DNA of 64,000 nt, from positions 28,378,377 to 28,442,376 of the forward strand of contig NC_088718.1 in the NCBI RefSeq assembly GCF_963576615.1. Direction: 5' to 3'. Source of the DNA: Watersipora subatra. Taxonomy: Eukaryota; Bryozoa; Gymnolaemata; Cheilostomatida; Watersiporidae. Below, in pieces: positions 20,291-32,710 of this stretch (positions within the stretch are counted from its first letter, which is position 1; every line of letters begins with the position of its first letter). The notes under the pieces were generated by a model. It had not been told where the DNA came from, did not search any database, and saw only the letters and a program-made list of their open reading frames with translations. The translations under genes and the position numbers were made by a program.

Positions 20291-22065
20291 TGGTGATGAA
20301 AGTAGGAGTACATCTGTAACCCTGCATATCGACTATAGTTACATATCTATGAGTAAGTATTTTCTAGTAGTTAATTATTTATTATATTCACTAAATTTTG
20401 ATGGCATTGTATCGACGATGTACATAGTTGGGATTAACATGTCATAGCCTCACGTAATGCTATGAGTGCGATAACATCAATAAGATATTTGTGGTCTATG
20501 TTATAAGTTGCTTTGTAGACGTCTCTTCTAGTACAACAGTGACAGCCACCTACAAGAGTCAATTACTTTCAGCAGTTCTCATGACACAACTACTAGCCAT
20601 AGTTCTCATGACACAACTACTAGCCATAGTTCTCATGACAGCCTTAAAAGTGACTATGATTCAGTAAGTTTGTTAATCATATTATTAAATAGCTTGAGAT
20701 TTAAATGATATTTTAAGGGATTTGAAATTTACAAACTCCAACAATGCTAGAATTCATCGTTTTTAATATAGAGAAGAGATGAGAGGAGTAGTATATAACA
20801 TTGCATTGGCAATAATTAGTTAGAGAAAATGTTTGATTTCAACTTGTATCTGATTCAAGCAATCTAATTTTATTTAATAATTTACACCCAATGTTTTTCA
20901 GTGTACTATTTGTAGTTTTAAATTTGAGTGATATACAGTGGTATGTTGTATGTTGGTATGTTGTATTATTGCATTCGCCTTGCAAACCTTCAAATTATTT
21001 TTTTTCTGTGACATGCAGCTTCAGAGAGCATAAAAAAGACAACAGCAGCAGAATGACCAGCTACAAAGTAAAATAATGAAAACCTTTAATGCTGACCAGG
21101 TTCTAGAAAGGTAGTGTAAAGTATAGACATAGGTTGTTAAACTGTATTCGATTGCCTAGGCCCTTTGCATTATTCTTTTCTACTTTAATTACATGGCCAA
21201 ACGATAGAGTGATTGTTGCTACTTGTAAAGTTGCACCAGGTATTACGACTGCTTTTTGTGATACCCTATAGCGGCTCTGAAAGAAGTGATAGGGCTAGTT
21301 AATTGCTGTTTAGATAGACACAATGTAATATATTTTGTGGCAAAAAATACAATCAATGCTTTATAGCTTACTGGTTTGATAATAAATCTTTATTACTTAA
21401 GAAATAAAAAACTTACTATTGATTGCAAAGTTGTGAAAACATTTTTCTGTTTGTACACTTTCTCACGTTTGAAAGTGAATTTATTTTTTAGTAAGTCAAC
21501 AAAGGGCATTCCCTGGCCAGATAAAACTGTACAGAAGGCTATGCACTTAAAGTTTAAGTGTGGATCAGACTACGGGGCTCTACTGGACCAAGGTCTCCCT
21601 TTCCCCAGTGAAAGGACACTCAGTAGAAGACTAGTTACAATACAGTTTACTCCAGGCATACTGTCAGATGTTTTCAGCATGATGAAGATAAATATTAGCT
21701 TATTGTTTGTTTTATGTAACACATTCTGGAGTCTCAGAGATAATTTGGCAAAATATCGATTGCTATCATACCATATCATAACATATCATATCATGTTTAG
21801 CAGGAGCTCAGGATGATATTATTTTGATGAGTGAATAGCTTGATGGTACATAACCAAGCAAATGTTTGACAGGTAGATGCAATAGATGATGGAAACAGAA
21901 CTTCTTGTCTCACGCTAGTTGAGATGAGCATTAAAACTGTTCTAGAGTATGAGAGGGCATCAGGGTCAATTGTTGGTTATGTCAATTTGCCTGATCATCC
22001 TCATATCCCAGCTACTAAGGCATTAGTTTTTATGCTCTCTGATTTACGTGAAAGATGGAAGTTAT

Positions 22066-22556
22066 AATTCACTGAAGCTGCTTTTTTGTAATAAAACCAG
22101 TTTTATTTTGTATTGTTCCAGTTTTATAATAATTGCTTTTACAGCTATTTGTTCAAAATGTTTATAATTTATTGTATCTTTAGAATGTACTGTAATAGGA
22201 GCTAGAGAGAGCGTTGACAGTTTGGATGTTCATTTATTGCTTGTTAACTATATAATGATCTTGTTTACTAAAAGACATAATTCATCACACTTGACCTTGT
22301 GGTCACTGCTGTCAGACTGCTGGTGACATACTGGAGACATCAGTTGCTGACAATAATAACTATTGCTAGAATACAACAGTTTACTTCTTGCTTTCCTCTC
22401 TGCTTCAAACTTCATCTTTAGCAGTTTCTTCAGGGCACGAATGCTCCTCTATTTATAAGATGTTTTTATAGAGCTAACAGAGCAATCTTCACTGGTGTAA
22501 AAGTGAGGATAGAACCTGAGTCCTTGCAAATAACAGTTGATTGTCCCTCTAGACCA
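22066..22556. repeat. 0.5 kb repeat, left copy of an inverted pair
   Basis: This is the reverse complement of 24,327-24,815, with GGTTTTATTACA, the GCTCCTCTATTTATAAGATG region and TTGCAAATAACAGTTGATTG in both. It interrupts the P-element gene just after the exon ending at 22,061. The same repeat occurs in arm C at about 46,560-47,880, carrying the hAT insertion. It looks like a MITE or internal inverted repeat; no target duplication is identified. Confidence 0.75.
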
Positions 22557-23420
22557 TACATGACATGGTTGTCAATAGATTTCTGATTACAGCTTTGGAA
22601 GTTTTATGTAAGAAGAAAACAAAGTTTTGCAAAACAACTTTCATACTGTATTGTGACGAAATAAATTTATCATATTAAAATCTAAATATATTGTTTCATT
22701 AATTAATGGATGTAATGCATTTTTTATCTTTTGCCAGATAAGCTGATAAAATCGATTTGCTATGTTACAGATGATAGTATGAAGAAGCAGGTCTTCAACA
22801 ATATTATATCAGTTACAAAGAGAGCACATGAAATTGGCCTACATGTAATCTCAGTCACTTTGGACATGGGTAGTGCTAATAGAGCAATGTGGAGGACATT
22901 CGGAGTAGTTATCACACAAACCAAAACAGCCGCTTCATGCGCCCATCCTGTAGTGAGTCAAAAGAAACTTTACTTTTAGCTGATGTTCCACACATTGTCA
23001 AGAAATTGAAGTCAGCTCTGGTTAAAAATGACATTATTTTTTACTGGTCAAGTTATTAGTTCCTAAACCCATCAATAAACTAGCCGAACTACATGAGAAA
23101 AGTGTTCTAAAGCTTCTTCCAAAGCTTTTAAGGAACTTTTGGTCACTTCTCACTTCGATAAGATGAAGGTCTCTAGCGCTAACCATGCCATTTCCAACAG
23201 CGTGGCTTGTGGGTTAACCTCACTGGCTGAGCAAGATATTATGCCTTCAGAGCTCATTCCTACAGCTAAGGCTACCTCTGCATTTGTGGCTATGTTTAAC
23301 CAATGGTTTGAATTGATGGCAAGTAGAAATGCTGGAATGCTCAAAGTTCAACATCCTCAAGTATCTGGAGACCATTTCCATTTTTTAAAGAAGTCCAGAA
23401 CAAAGTGAAGTTGATCACTA

Positions 23421-24027
23421 TAGGAAATAGAAGACGGAAGCCTGTCTAAGCAGGTATACTGCTTTGACTTTTTGCGGAAGAAGTTGACACATGAGAGCTT
23501 TGAAACAGGAGCAGCCTGTAAGCACAACACGCTAGAACTTATCCTTGGGAAATTCCTACGACTTGAGCTTCACGTTTATTGTAAAAGAAGACTAAGTTAG
23601 CTGTAGGAAAATCTTACACACACACATGGATACGAAATCTATGGCTATGCTTGATCTGGTATGAAAAGCTCTGTAATTTCGGCATTTCAATATTGTACAT
23701 TTGCTTTGTTCATGTCTATGTTTAAATATTGTAAATTCGCTATATTTACCTTAGTAATTAAAATGTTACATTTTTGTGTTCTGTATCTTTATGCATATTT
23801 TGTGTCTTTTTTTAGATGTGCGTCTTCATCTGTATCTGAAAACTGAGTTTTTGGTCTCACTACTAAATATGCAAAATATTTGTAAATTGGATATTGTACA
23901 TTGCATATTTTTTGGAACATATTTTTTGTAACATGTACATTTTGTGTACTTGTATACTATATCATAAATTTGATAGATGTACCACCATCACTAAAAGTCT
24001 CACAGTCAATTAAGTAGAAGATGTTTT
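23421..24027. other. P-element 3' remainder, arm A
   Basis: This matches arm C 44,500-45,060 plus the start of 45,640 inverted, but lacks the roughly 580 bp that in arm C encodes the C-terminal catalytic region. The remainder after about 23,480 is AT-rich, probably 3' untranslated or flanking sequence. Confidence 0.6.
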
Positions 24028-24112
24028 GTCCGATCACTGAAGCTAAGCAATGTCGAGCCTGATTAGTACTTGTATGGGTGACTGCCTGGGAATACCGGGT
24101 GCTGTAGACTTT
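24028..24112 (+). pseudogene. 5'-truncated 5S rRNA copy
   Basis: It starts within 5S at GTCCGATCACTGAAGCTAAG and runs to GGTGCTGTAGACTTTTT, so about the first 35 bases are missing. Several substitutions (TGTATGGGTGACTGCC) affect the internal promoter. The flank after it (24,113-24,326) is the reverse complement of 14,140-14,355, so this and the 14,356 gene bracket the RING and P-element genes of arm A as an inverted pair. Confidence 0.85.
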
Positions 24113-24326
24113 TTCCGTCAGGATTATTCTAATTCACATTCCTGAAGCTTTTTTATATACTCACTCTCTTAATATCAACAAGTAATCATGCAGAACCTAT
24201 GATATATCAGAAAATAAATTTGGTGACCGGTGTGTGCCAGATACGAGTGTGGCTCTCACTGGGTTCTTTCTTGTGAAAACGGGTACAAATGGATCTTCGA
24301 GTGGAAAAGGTTGCAGATCCCTGGTC

Positions 24327-24845
24327 TAAATGGAAAAGTCAACTGTTATCTGCAAAAACTCGGATTCGAGCCTCACTTTTACACCAGAGAAGATTGCTCT
24401 ATTAGCTCTACAAAAACATCTTATAAATAGAGGAGCATTCGAATAAACAGACTGCTAAAGATGAAGTTTGAAGCAAAGAGGAAAGCAAGAAGTAAACTGT
24501 TGTATTCTAGCAATAGTTATTATTGTCAGCAACTGATATGTCTCCATTATGTCACTTGCAGTCTGACAGCAGTGACCACAACGTCAAGTGTGATGAATTA
24601 TGTCTTTTAGTAAACAAGATCATTATATAGTTAACAAGCAATAAACGAACATCTACATTGTAAACTCTCTCTCTAGCTCCTATTAATTACCATACATTCT
24701 AAAGATGCAATAAATTATAAACATTTTGAACAAATAGCTGTAAAAACAAACATTATAAAGCTGGAACAATACAAAATAAAACTGGTTTTATTACAAAAGC
24801 AGCTTCAGCAAATTATAATCTGTAACGTCTCCCTTGGTTATTGAG
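24327..24845. repeat. 0.5 kb repeat, right copy of the inverted pair
   Basis: Inverted partner of 22,066-22,556. It ends at GTAACGTCTCCCTTGGTTAT plus TGAG, the point where the BEL/Pao element starts. In arm C the same end is followed instead by the Ser/His/Thr exon of the P-element gene (47,890). Confidence 0.75.
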
Positions 24846-25535
24846 TAGAAGGTAACAACTGATGCTTCAAGTGTAGTTTATTTATTACACTATAAACACC
24901 GTGAAACTACAATGTGTTATAAAATGATTAAAATATGGAAATCAGACATAAGTTGTGTAAAATAGTTTGATATAAAATGCAATAATATATGATCAAGTAT
25001 GTTGAAAACAGGCTTATACATAAAATAATACATGTGTGTATGAACGTGGCAGAAATTGATTAATTCAAGTTTGCCTGAAAGAACGATATTGATGTAAAAT
25101 AGTGATTGAGTAAAAACATACCTCTATCCTTTCTTTCCAAGAGAGAGTTAATTTATAACTGCATTGTATATATCAGTGAATGAAACAGTAGTAACGTTGT
25201 ACAGGTCTGAAGTATAAATGAAGGTTTTCTGTTACTCCAAAGCAATTTATATCACTTGGAATGAGTGAATCAGATGTTTGTCAAAAATTAAAAAAGGCAT
25301 CAATATTGTAATAATAATGAAACAAAGGCTGCAGGGATTTCATTTTGTTCCGTTGTTGAGTGAGGCAATTTGTTACTATGATGTATGTGTTGTATGAAAA
25401 TGAGATGAATAGACAGTGTAGTTTGTGCACAATGCTATGAATAAGTTGGCAGCAATGTGACAACAAACAAGTTTACGAAACTGGTTATTTTTAGCAAATA
25501 TAATCATGCTGCTCTATCAGCCTAATGATACACTC
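24846..25535 (-). repeat. Probable 3' LTR of the BEL/Pao element
   Basis: On the minus strand it begins TGTATCATTAGG after a purine-rich AAGTGGGAG and runs to the junction with the arm A repeat. There is no second LTR for comparison, so the limits rest on the purine tract and on the junction. Confidence 0.55.
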
Positions 25536-25974
25536 CCACTTAAAATTTTAGGATAAAGTTTTACAATTCATTTAGAAGATTTAACTAGAACTATAATTTT
25601 GCTTAATGGTCTAACGAGCTGGTGTGCCATAGCTTTAGGGTAATTGCGGGAGCCAATCATGAGTTGCAGGGATCTCACTATACCATCATGAGACCTGTTT
25701 AGTCCGATGATAAGTGCCATGGACCAATCATTGCAAAAACCTCTCTCTTCTATTACATGAAAAATGTCACCCACTGACACCTCTTGGGTTTTGTTAGGCC
25801 ATTTCTGTCTTACTTGTAGGGTATGTAGATACTCAATGCGCCATCTGTACCAAAATTGGTTAGCTATTTCCTGAACTACCCGCCAGCGCTTGCGTGAGTA
25901 GACATCAACATCAGTAGAGCTAGCTGGAGGAGGCAATGTCAGCTGGGATTTCATTGTTATGAGTAGGTTAGGTG

Positions 25975-26511
25975 TTAATGAAAGTTGATCATAGAAACAC
26001 TTCCTAGAGGTCTCCTATTTATAACAGCCATCACTTCATAGAACAGGGTTCTTAGTTGTGAGCTGCTTAATCTACCACCATGTTTCTGGCCCAGTCTTCT
26101 GAGAATGGTTCTGGCAGATCGTATGAGTCGTTCCCACACACCTCCCACATGACTTGAATGTGGTGGGTTAAAAATGAATTTTATGTGGGGGTGTGAAGAG
26201 CTCAATGAACCTTCTAGATTCTTTACTAAGTCGTTGAAGGCTCCAATGAAGTTTGTGCCTTGATCACAGCGTATAGTGGACACTGATCCATGAATGGAGA
26301 TGAGATTGCAGAGAGCATTAATGAATGAATCAGAAGTCATGTTTTCCAGAAGTTCGATATGAACAGCTCTGGAAAATAGACAGGTGATCATGAGTTCATA
26401 AGCTTTTCTTTCCTTGCGGCCATCCTTGACAACAAATGGACCGAATCGATCAATACCCCAGTGGGTAAAAGGTGCGGCTTCTTCAACCCATTCAAATGGA
26501 AGAGTTTCCAT
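25975..26511 (-). pseudogene. Integrase region of the BEL/Pao fossil
   Basis: An open stretch with the integrase catalytic core: THWGIDRFGPF, IRCDQGTNFIGAFNDL and NPPHSSHVGGVWERLIRSAR, the last being a hallmark of BEL/Pao integrases. Part of the fossil at 24,846-29,712. Confidence 0.88.
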
Positions 26512-27725
26512 CTGAGGAATTGTAGGTTTACCACGTATTTTTTTACACTTTACACAGTTTTGGATGGTTTTGAATACCTCAGATTTTGCATTTACTATCC
26601 ATAGACCATGGGATCTGATGCAAGCTAGAGTGGGTTCTCGACCATGATGAGCCGAGAGTGTATACTGGTGACAAATCAGTGATGTAGTGGCATGAGCAAA
26701 TTTAGGTATGATGATTGGTTGTTTTTCATTACAAGACAGTTCTGTGCATTGCTGAAGCCTCCCACCAATGCGCAGAAGCCTCTCTAATCTAAAAAGGAAT
26801 CTAGCTTGATCAACCTGCTAGACTTTTTGAGAGAGTGATTGGCCTTGAGCAGGGCAATTTCTTCAAAGAAGTATTCAGATTGAATTTGTTTTAGGATGAC
26901 CTGCTCTGCATCATGAAAACTGTGTGGCTGCTTCATATGTCTCTGAATTGTGACGATTGCTCTGATGACTCTTTTCCAATCAGAGAACACTTGTAGACGT
27001 TGGTCAAAAAAGAAAAGGTTTCGCTGTGCTGTAAATGTGGTTAATGATTGTTTTACTTCCTCATCATCAGGATTGATGTACACCTGAGGCTGTGGAGACA
27101 AAATCATGGGTTCAGTCCAGAGAAATTGAGGTTCGGTGAACCAATCAGATGAACTAAGTTCCTTAACACTGGCACCTCTGGAACTAAGATCTGCTGGGTT
27201 TTTGATGGTTGGAACATGTTTCCAGTTTTCAATATTTGACAGTCTTATGTAAAAGTGAGATGTGATGTTTGGAATATCTAATTCCTTGAGATATTTGTTG
27301 ACAGCCCTAACAGCACCAGATGCCACTTGAAGTTCTAATCTAGGAACTGTCACCTGTTTCATTGGTGCAACCTTGGCCTTGCCTGAGAGAAGTGCTGCAT
27401 GCACTTTCCTGGTTGAACTGACCAGTCGTAGGTATTGTGCAGTAACCATGTCCAGCAGTGCTGGCATCGGTGAATGTGTGCAACTGGGCAGATTCAGTGG
27501 AGCCAAAGTCATGAGGGGTGATGCAACGAGGTATGGTGATTTGATTGACGTTGGTTAAATCAGATTTCCAAGCAGGCCATTGTTGAGAAGTGATTGCTTG
27601 AGTGGAGTGTCCCATTCAGAATTATTGCGACAGGACTCCTGAAGAATGATTCTTTCTGGAAGTGTGAAGGAAGCTATCAGCCCCAAAGGGTCAAACACAG
27701 AGGCCACTGTAGACAAGACACCTCT

Positions 27726-28151
27726 TCATGTGTCTAGCTTGGTTGAAGAATCATGATGGAATGTGAACTGATCTTGCTCGGTGTCCCATATCACACAAAG
27801 AGATCGTTCTTGCGGTAGTGGATCGGAGGTGAGATCTAGGCTAGCTAGTGTGCTAGCACACTCACTCCTTGGTAGTTTTGACATAACTGCTCTACTGTTA
27901 GAAGCTATTTTGTGTAGTCTCAGCTTTCCAGTTTTACAGAGTAACCTGGTTTGTTTGATGAGAGAGATGGCTTCTGCCTCACTGGGTACACTTGTGAGAC
28001 CATCATGGACATACATGCAGAAGTTTCGATGAATGAAGTGATGAGATGATGAATGATTGGGTGCTAATGCATTGTATTGATCAGCTAGGAACCTGAGACC
28101 ATATGTGGCACATGCCGGTGAAGACCTAGAACCGAACAGATGACCAGTCAT
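27726..28151 (-). pseudogene. Reverse transcriptase region of the BEL/Pao fossil
   Basis: An open stretch including FGSRSSPACATYGLRFLADQ and the catalytic-region variant CMYVHDGLTSV, typical of BEL/Pao reverse transcriptases. Part of the fossil at 24,846-29,712. Confidence 0.82.
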
Positions 28152-28871
28152 CCTGTAAGTTACTAGCCTCCAACCTTCATCCTATCATATGAATCGGAGG
28201 TAGTCCTGGTGCTCTGGTGTCACCTTAAATTGGTAGAACATTTGTTCAATGTCTCTCATGAAGGCTACAGGGTGCTTGCAAAATTGTAGAAGTATACCCT
28301 GGAGGCCATTTATATGTTCAGGACCTTGAAGTAGAAAATTGTTGAGCCTAACTCTTCCTACCTTGGCGCACAGTCAAAGACAACACAGATACGATCAGGT
28401 TTTCGAGGATGAAATACACCAAAATGAGGAATGTACCAGAAGTCACTGGACTCATGAGGTGCTCCAACTGCTTCACCCTTTGAAATAATGTCAGTCATGA
28501 ATTGGTGATATTGTGTCTTATAGTTGGAATCCTTCTTGAATTTCTTTTCAGGAAGATGAAATCGATGAAGTGCTGCAGACTTTGTGTCAATATGTGGTGG
28601 TTTAGTCTAGAATGGTAGAGGCTTAGTAACTCTTTTATTTTTCATGGTAGTTTTTGTTTTCATGATGTCTAAGAACTGTCTGTCTTGATAGACTTGGTGT
28701 GTCATCGTGTAAGTCAGAAAAGTCTGCATTGTACATATTGATGAGCTTGGAAAGCTCTTTATTTGATTTTGTTAAACACTGATAAGTCACAAGCTCTCTG
28801 CCTTTTGACATTGGTTGATTTACTAATGTGGCATATGTTGCACCTTTTGCGTTCAGTTTGCCCATGACCTT

Positions 28872-29303
28872 CTAACCAAAAGTAGTTTTGATTGCAAATA
28901 GTTCATCTTTGTTATTTGTAGTCAGAATTTGTTGAGGCCGATATGCCTCCATGAAAATGTTGCCAATGAGTAATCCTACAGGTATGTCATGATAGTTGTC
29001 AGATAACTCATCTGCTACACACAGTAAATGGGGCCACATTTGCAGCTTGTTTTTGGTTAGAATTTGCTTGCTGTCGATAGGTAGTGTATGGTGTGAGTAG
29101 CAAGAGGGTAGTGAGTGTTGTTCTGTGCCTCTGTAGGCTCGAACATTCAAACCAGTTACAAGATTACTTTCAAGCTCTAATTTGTTAGAGGTTGTAGTTG
29201 TAAGGTCAATTTTAGTTTTTATTGTATCAGCATTCAGTTTTGCTATTGTTTCATGAGTTATATATGTCGTATCAGACATGGAATCAATCATCGCATAAAC
29301 CAA
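28872..29303 (-). pseudogene. Protease region of the BEL/Pao fossil
   Basis: An open stretch beginning AMIDSMSDTTYITHETIAKL and later VGLLIGNIFMEAYRP, the layout of the Pao retropeptidase domain. Part of the fossil at 24,846-29,712. Confidence 0.7.
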
Positions 29304-29712
29304 ACATTCTATTTTAGGGCTTTGCTGAGTAGAAACTCAAACATATATTACCCATAACACGTTTTCGACAGCAAGGTTGCGCTGGTTTGTATTGCCTGTG
29401 TAAGTTTGTTTACTACCATCTAGTCATTGATCACCGGGCTTGTTTTGAGGGTTTTGTGATTCAGGTTTGTTGCCTTGAGGTTTTGTATCTGGCTTTTCAG
29501 ATTTTGTTTGGGATGGGTTGTTGGGAGAATTTGTGTTTGACTGATTTTTGCTTGATTGAGAATTAGGTGCTGTCCTCATCTTATGGAGGGCAGTTGGATG
29601 TTTTTCCTGGCATCGGTTGCAGGTGGCAAGATTTTTACAGTCTGTGGATCTATGATCACGGATTAAGCAATCGTAGCAAAATTGTTTGCCTCTGATGAAT
29701 TTGCTGTATGAT

Positions 29713-30735
29713 TAAACTGTATTGTAACTAGTCTTCTACTGAGTGTCCTTTTACCAGGGAAAGAAAGACCTTGGTCCAGTAGAGCCCTGCAGCCTGATCC
29801 TCACCTAAACTTTAAGTGCATTGCCTTCTGTATAATTTTATCTGACCAGGGCATGCCCTTTGTTGACTTCCTAAAAATAAATTCACTTTCAAACAAGAGA
29901 AAGTGTACAAACAGAAAAATGTTTTCACAACTTTGCAATCGATAGTAAGTTTTTTATTTCCTAAGTAATAAAGATTAATTACCAAACCAGTAAGCTATAA
30001 AGCATTGATTGTAATTTTTGCCACAAAATATATTACATTGCATTTATTCAAACAGCAATTAGCTAGCCCGGTCATTTCTTTCAGAGCCACTATAGGGAAT
30101 CACAAAAAGCAGTCGTAATGCCTGGTGCAACCTTACAACTAGCAAACATCACTCTATTGTTTGGCCATGTAATTAAAGTAGATAAGAATAATGCAAAGGG
30201 TCTAGGCAATCGAATACAGTTTAACAACCCATGTCTATACTTTACACTACCTTTCTAGAGCCTCTGACTGGGCAGCATTAAAGATTCTCATTATTTTACT
30301 TTGTAGCTGGCCATTCTGCTGCTGTTGTCTTTTGTATGCTCTCTGAAGCTGCATGTCACAGAAAAAAAAAATAATTTGAAAGTTTTAAGTCAAATGCAAT
30401 AAACAAAGTTTTGTTTATACAATATACCACTGTATATCACTCAAATTTAAAACTCTACAAATATTACACTGAAAAACATTGGGTGTAAGTTATTTAGTAA
30501 AATTAGAATGCTTGAATCAGATACAAGTTGAAATCAAACATTTTTTGGAACTCATTATTGCCAATGCAATGTTATATACTACTCCTCTTATTTCTTCTCT
30601 ATATTAAAGACGATAAATTCTAGCATTTTTGGAGTTAGTAAATTTCAAATCCCTTAAAACATCATTTAAATCTCAAGCTATTTAATAATATGATTAACAA
30701 ACTTACTGAATCATAGTCAATAAGAGAATGAGAGT
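29713..30735 (-). pseudogene. P-element (THAP9-like) gene remnant, family 2, arm B
   Basis: This is the arm B copy of the transposase at 18,927-23,420. Exons present are the P core (29,713-29,870, cut by the BEL/Pao junction), the coiled coil (30,251-30,348, LQRAYKRQQQQNGQLQSKIM, donor GTAGTG) and only the last dozen bases of the Ser/His/Thr exon (GACTATGATTCA then GTAAG, near 30,705-30,725). The THAP and minisatellite exons and the spacer are deleted: sequence jumps from RING intron 2 straight to that exon end. Confidence 0.8.
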
Positions 30736-30841
30736 AATAAAACAGGCAGAGGACAGTGACTGGAATGACAATCAGATACAAAACACACAAAAATGATGAA
30801 GGAATAGATAAAGAAAAATGGATAACACACGAAATACTTAC

Positions 30842-31413
30842 AATAGCCAGTCCCATTGTGCCGGACTATGATCGGTAACAATTCAGTTCACGAGCCAACA
30901 GAGGCTGCACGGTGTCATTCACCAACAAGTAATCAATGGCACCCTGTAGGGTACTCCAACATACCCTCAGAGCATGTAGGGTTGTACCATGATAGGGGTG
31001 GGTATCGCGAAATTTGGTACGTCTCCTGGCATAATCATAAGAGGCCAAAGCTACAAGACATAATTCAGCGACTAGAATGATATGAAACAGATATGATAAG
31101 TTGATAACCAATTAATATAATTAATCAATTAATATAAGAAGTACTGATAGAAACACATAACAATTAAAAATAGATATAAATAGGATATTTTACTTCTAGA
31201 AAAGCAGATATGCACTAAGTATAGAACAGCCAACAAAGAGGGGCCATTTTCCTCCGCAATCACTAGCAGCCCGACATTCAGGCCGGTAAATGTCGTGTCG
31301 TCAATGCGACATGGCCTCCGCAACTAAAGCCTCGTGGCAATGAGAACAGACGCTATTGCCGCAACAGTACACACCCCTACAACAATCCAATTGTGACAAT
31401 AGAAGTCTGCCAT
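30842..31413 (-). pseudogene. RING-finger gene remnant, arm B
   Basis: This is the copy of 17,086-17,936. Exon 1 lies at 31,194-31,413 (ATG at 31,413, donor GTAAAA) and exon 2 at 30,842-31,050. Exon 3 is missing because of the deletion that fuses this intron to the P-element gene. Exon 1 is out of frame relative to arm A near its middle, and the second zinc-ligand Cys is Trp (CHNW instead of CHIC). The shared TGA is present. TATA box at 31,454-31,462. Confidence 0.7.
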
Positions 31414-31453
31414 CTTTTTAAAAACTAAATAACAAGGAGCAAGGAAAAAAGGA

Positions 31454-31462
31454 CCTTTTATA
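31454..31462 (-). promoter_or_regulatory. TATA box of arm B RING remnant
   Basis: TATAAAAGG on the minus strand, about 41 bp upstream of the exon 1 ATG, at the same spacing as in arm A. Confidence 0.6.
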
Positions 31463-31539
31463 GTGATCCGTCAAAATAGAGTTGCAACACTCGTCGGAAA
31501 TGTCAAAGCCAGGGCCTAGCTTTACCCGAGGGCTAATAT

Positions 31540-31700
31540 ATATAATCCAGAGGAGCTTGCAAAAAACAGCCTGCAGAGGAGCAACTCATCAAGAAGGAAA
31601 CACCCAGCAGGTACAATTTACCCAAAAAGGTGGAAAACCAGGAAACCATAAAGCCCTGAGAGAAGAGTTTATTCAGCCCCTGCCAACAGAAGGAGCTGTC
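31540..31700 (+). repeat. LTR-like remnant, arm B
   Basis: Matches the right end of the arm C insertion at 60,325-61,655 (AACAGCCTGCAGAGGA, CAGCAGGTACAATTTACCCA, AAGCCCTGAGAGAAGAGTTT). Arm A lacks it. Probably a deleted copy of the same old LTR-like insertion. Confidence 0.5.
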
Positions 31701-32700
31701 ACAACACCCCTCGCAGACTCAAACTTATTGAACCTAGAAAGGCAATAACTAATAGGGCTACTAAGTATACAAGCGTACTGTTATTTTGCTAGGGCTTGTG
31801 AGTATTGACAGGATAATTGTCATATTTGATTTTCTGAAAAAAATAGAGCTTTCAGACACTTGAAAACAAATCACTGGCATATTCTTGTTGATTATTAGAT
31901 AATTACCTACAGACAGTAATAGGCCTTGCTATCTCAATACTACTTGTGAACTTTGATACTTGGGCTCATTATTGCAACAGCGTGTTACTGTCAAAACAAA
32001 TTTCAATGAGAAACTATAGTAGTGCCCATCTCCATTGATTGAGTTGTTGTTTCAATTTTGCTCTATAGCAACAGTCTGATTTTTGTAGGGCAGAAGTGCC
32101 CCTTTGTCAGCGGTAAAAATCGGTCTTGGGAGAAATTGAACTAAAGGTCCAGGCGCTAACCATTACACATAGAACCATAGAACCATTGAAGTATTTCATT
32201 CAAAGGAAACACACATAAAGAAATACATTTCTATACTAATATTATAATCGCTGCAAAAATTATATAATTATAACTTATATGATTATTAAATCCAACATAA
32301 TTATTATAACAAAACATTTCCCTTTGGCAATATGATAATGAATGATTTAATTTATTTATTACAAACTGACACATATAGGCCTAATTAATTTAATCTAATC
32401 CTCTCACAGTTACAGAAACTTGTTCTGCACAAAAACACTAACCCTAGATAACCTTTTTTGTGGCTGCTTACGGTTGACACATTAATTTGTAGTCTTACTG
32501 TGATTGTACCAACACCATAATGAATTACAAACACCAACAAATAAAAGGCTAAATAATCTTTACTTACACTCAGAATTGTTTGATTTAGAAAAGCTTTCAG
32601 AGCAATTATCCTCAGTCTGGTCGAGGATGTTTGTAATGTTGTTTGTAATGATGTTTGTCGAGGAGTCCAAATGTAACCGTATTTGTGTTTTGTCCTCCTC
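31701..32700. repeat. Block between the RING gene and 5S, arm B
   Basis: Mirror of arm A 14,680-16,920 without the arm A insertion and with a single 34-bp repeat unit (about 32,355). It matches arm C 61,660-62,650. No genes. Confidence 0.75.
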
Positions 32701-32710
32701 CATTATTATT

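Larger units (their letters stand above)
18927..23420 (+). pseudogene. P-element (THAP9-like) transposase gene, family 2, arm A
   Basis: A multi-exon transposase of the P superfamily. Exons inferred from splice sites and family order are: 18,927-19,067 (THAP C-terminal half; arm C reads LKKDAVPTVF); 19,257-20,352 (30-bp repeat exon); 20,532-20,663 (Ser/His/Thr-rich, SSHDTTTSH repeats); 21,019-21,110 (Gln-rich coiled coil, LQRAYKRQQQQNGQLQ in arm B); 21,492-21,687 (IPWPDKTVQKAMHLKFKCGS, LPFPSERTLSRRL, P-element core); 21,873-22,061 (SCLTLVEMSIKTVLEYERAS); and 22,738-23,420 (ISVTLDMGSANRAMWRTFG, SHFDKMKV). Broken: a frameshift and stop in the THAP exon, a lost donor (AT for GT) after 21,687, and the usual catalytic DEM reads VEM. 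The C-terminal part with the last catalytic Glu is deleted here but present in arm C. A 0.5 kb repeat sits in the intron after 22,061. Confidence 0.8.
24846..29712 (-). mobile_element. BEL/Pao LTR retrotransposon, fossil, 5'-truncated
   Basis: An old virus-like element of the BEL/Pao family on the minus strand. Recognisable parts, from its 5' side, are a zinc-knuckle end of Gag (about 29,400-29,690), a Pao-type aspartic protease region (about 28,870-29,300), reverse transcriptase and RNase H (about 26,800-28,600), integrase (about 25,975-26,700) and the C-terminal domain typical of BEL/Pao integrases (25,568-25,954). A purine-rich tract near 25,535 borders a probable 3' LTR (about 24,846-25,535). 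The 5' LTR and most of Gag are absent. The coding region is broken in many places (of the order of ten). Much older than the Gypsy element in arm C. Its two flanks belong to different arms. Confidence 0.88.

Noticed and set aside
19176-20447. Long overlapping open frames (345-423 codons) on both strands
   Set aside because: They come from a 30-bp repeat with no stop in several frames. Only the plus-strand frame reading VAVVITEQVP joins neighbouring exons in phase.
24335-24390. tRNA-like B box (GGATTCGAGCC, and GGTTCGAGCC in arm C)
   Set aside because: No matching T stem, acceptor stem or A box at the right distance.
27373-28032. Plus-strand frames across the BEL/Pao region
   Set aside because: Shadows of the minus-strand protease and reverse transcriptase regions.
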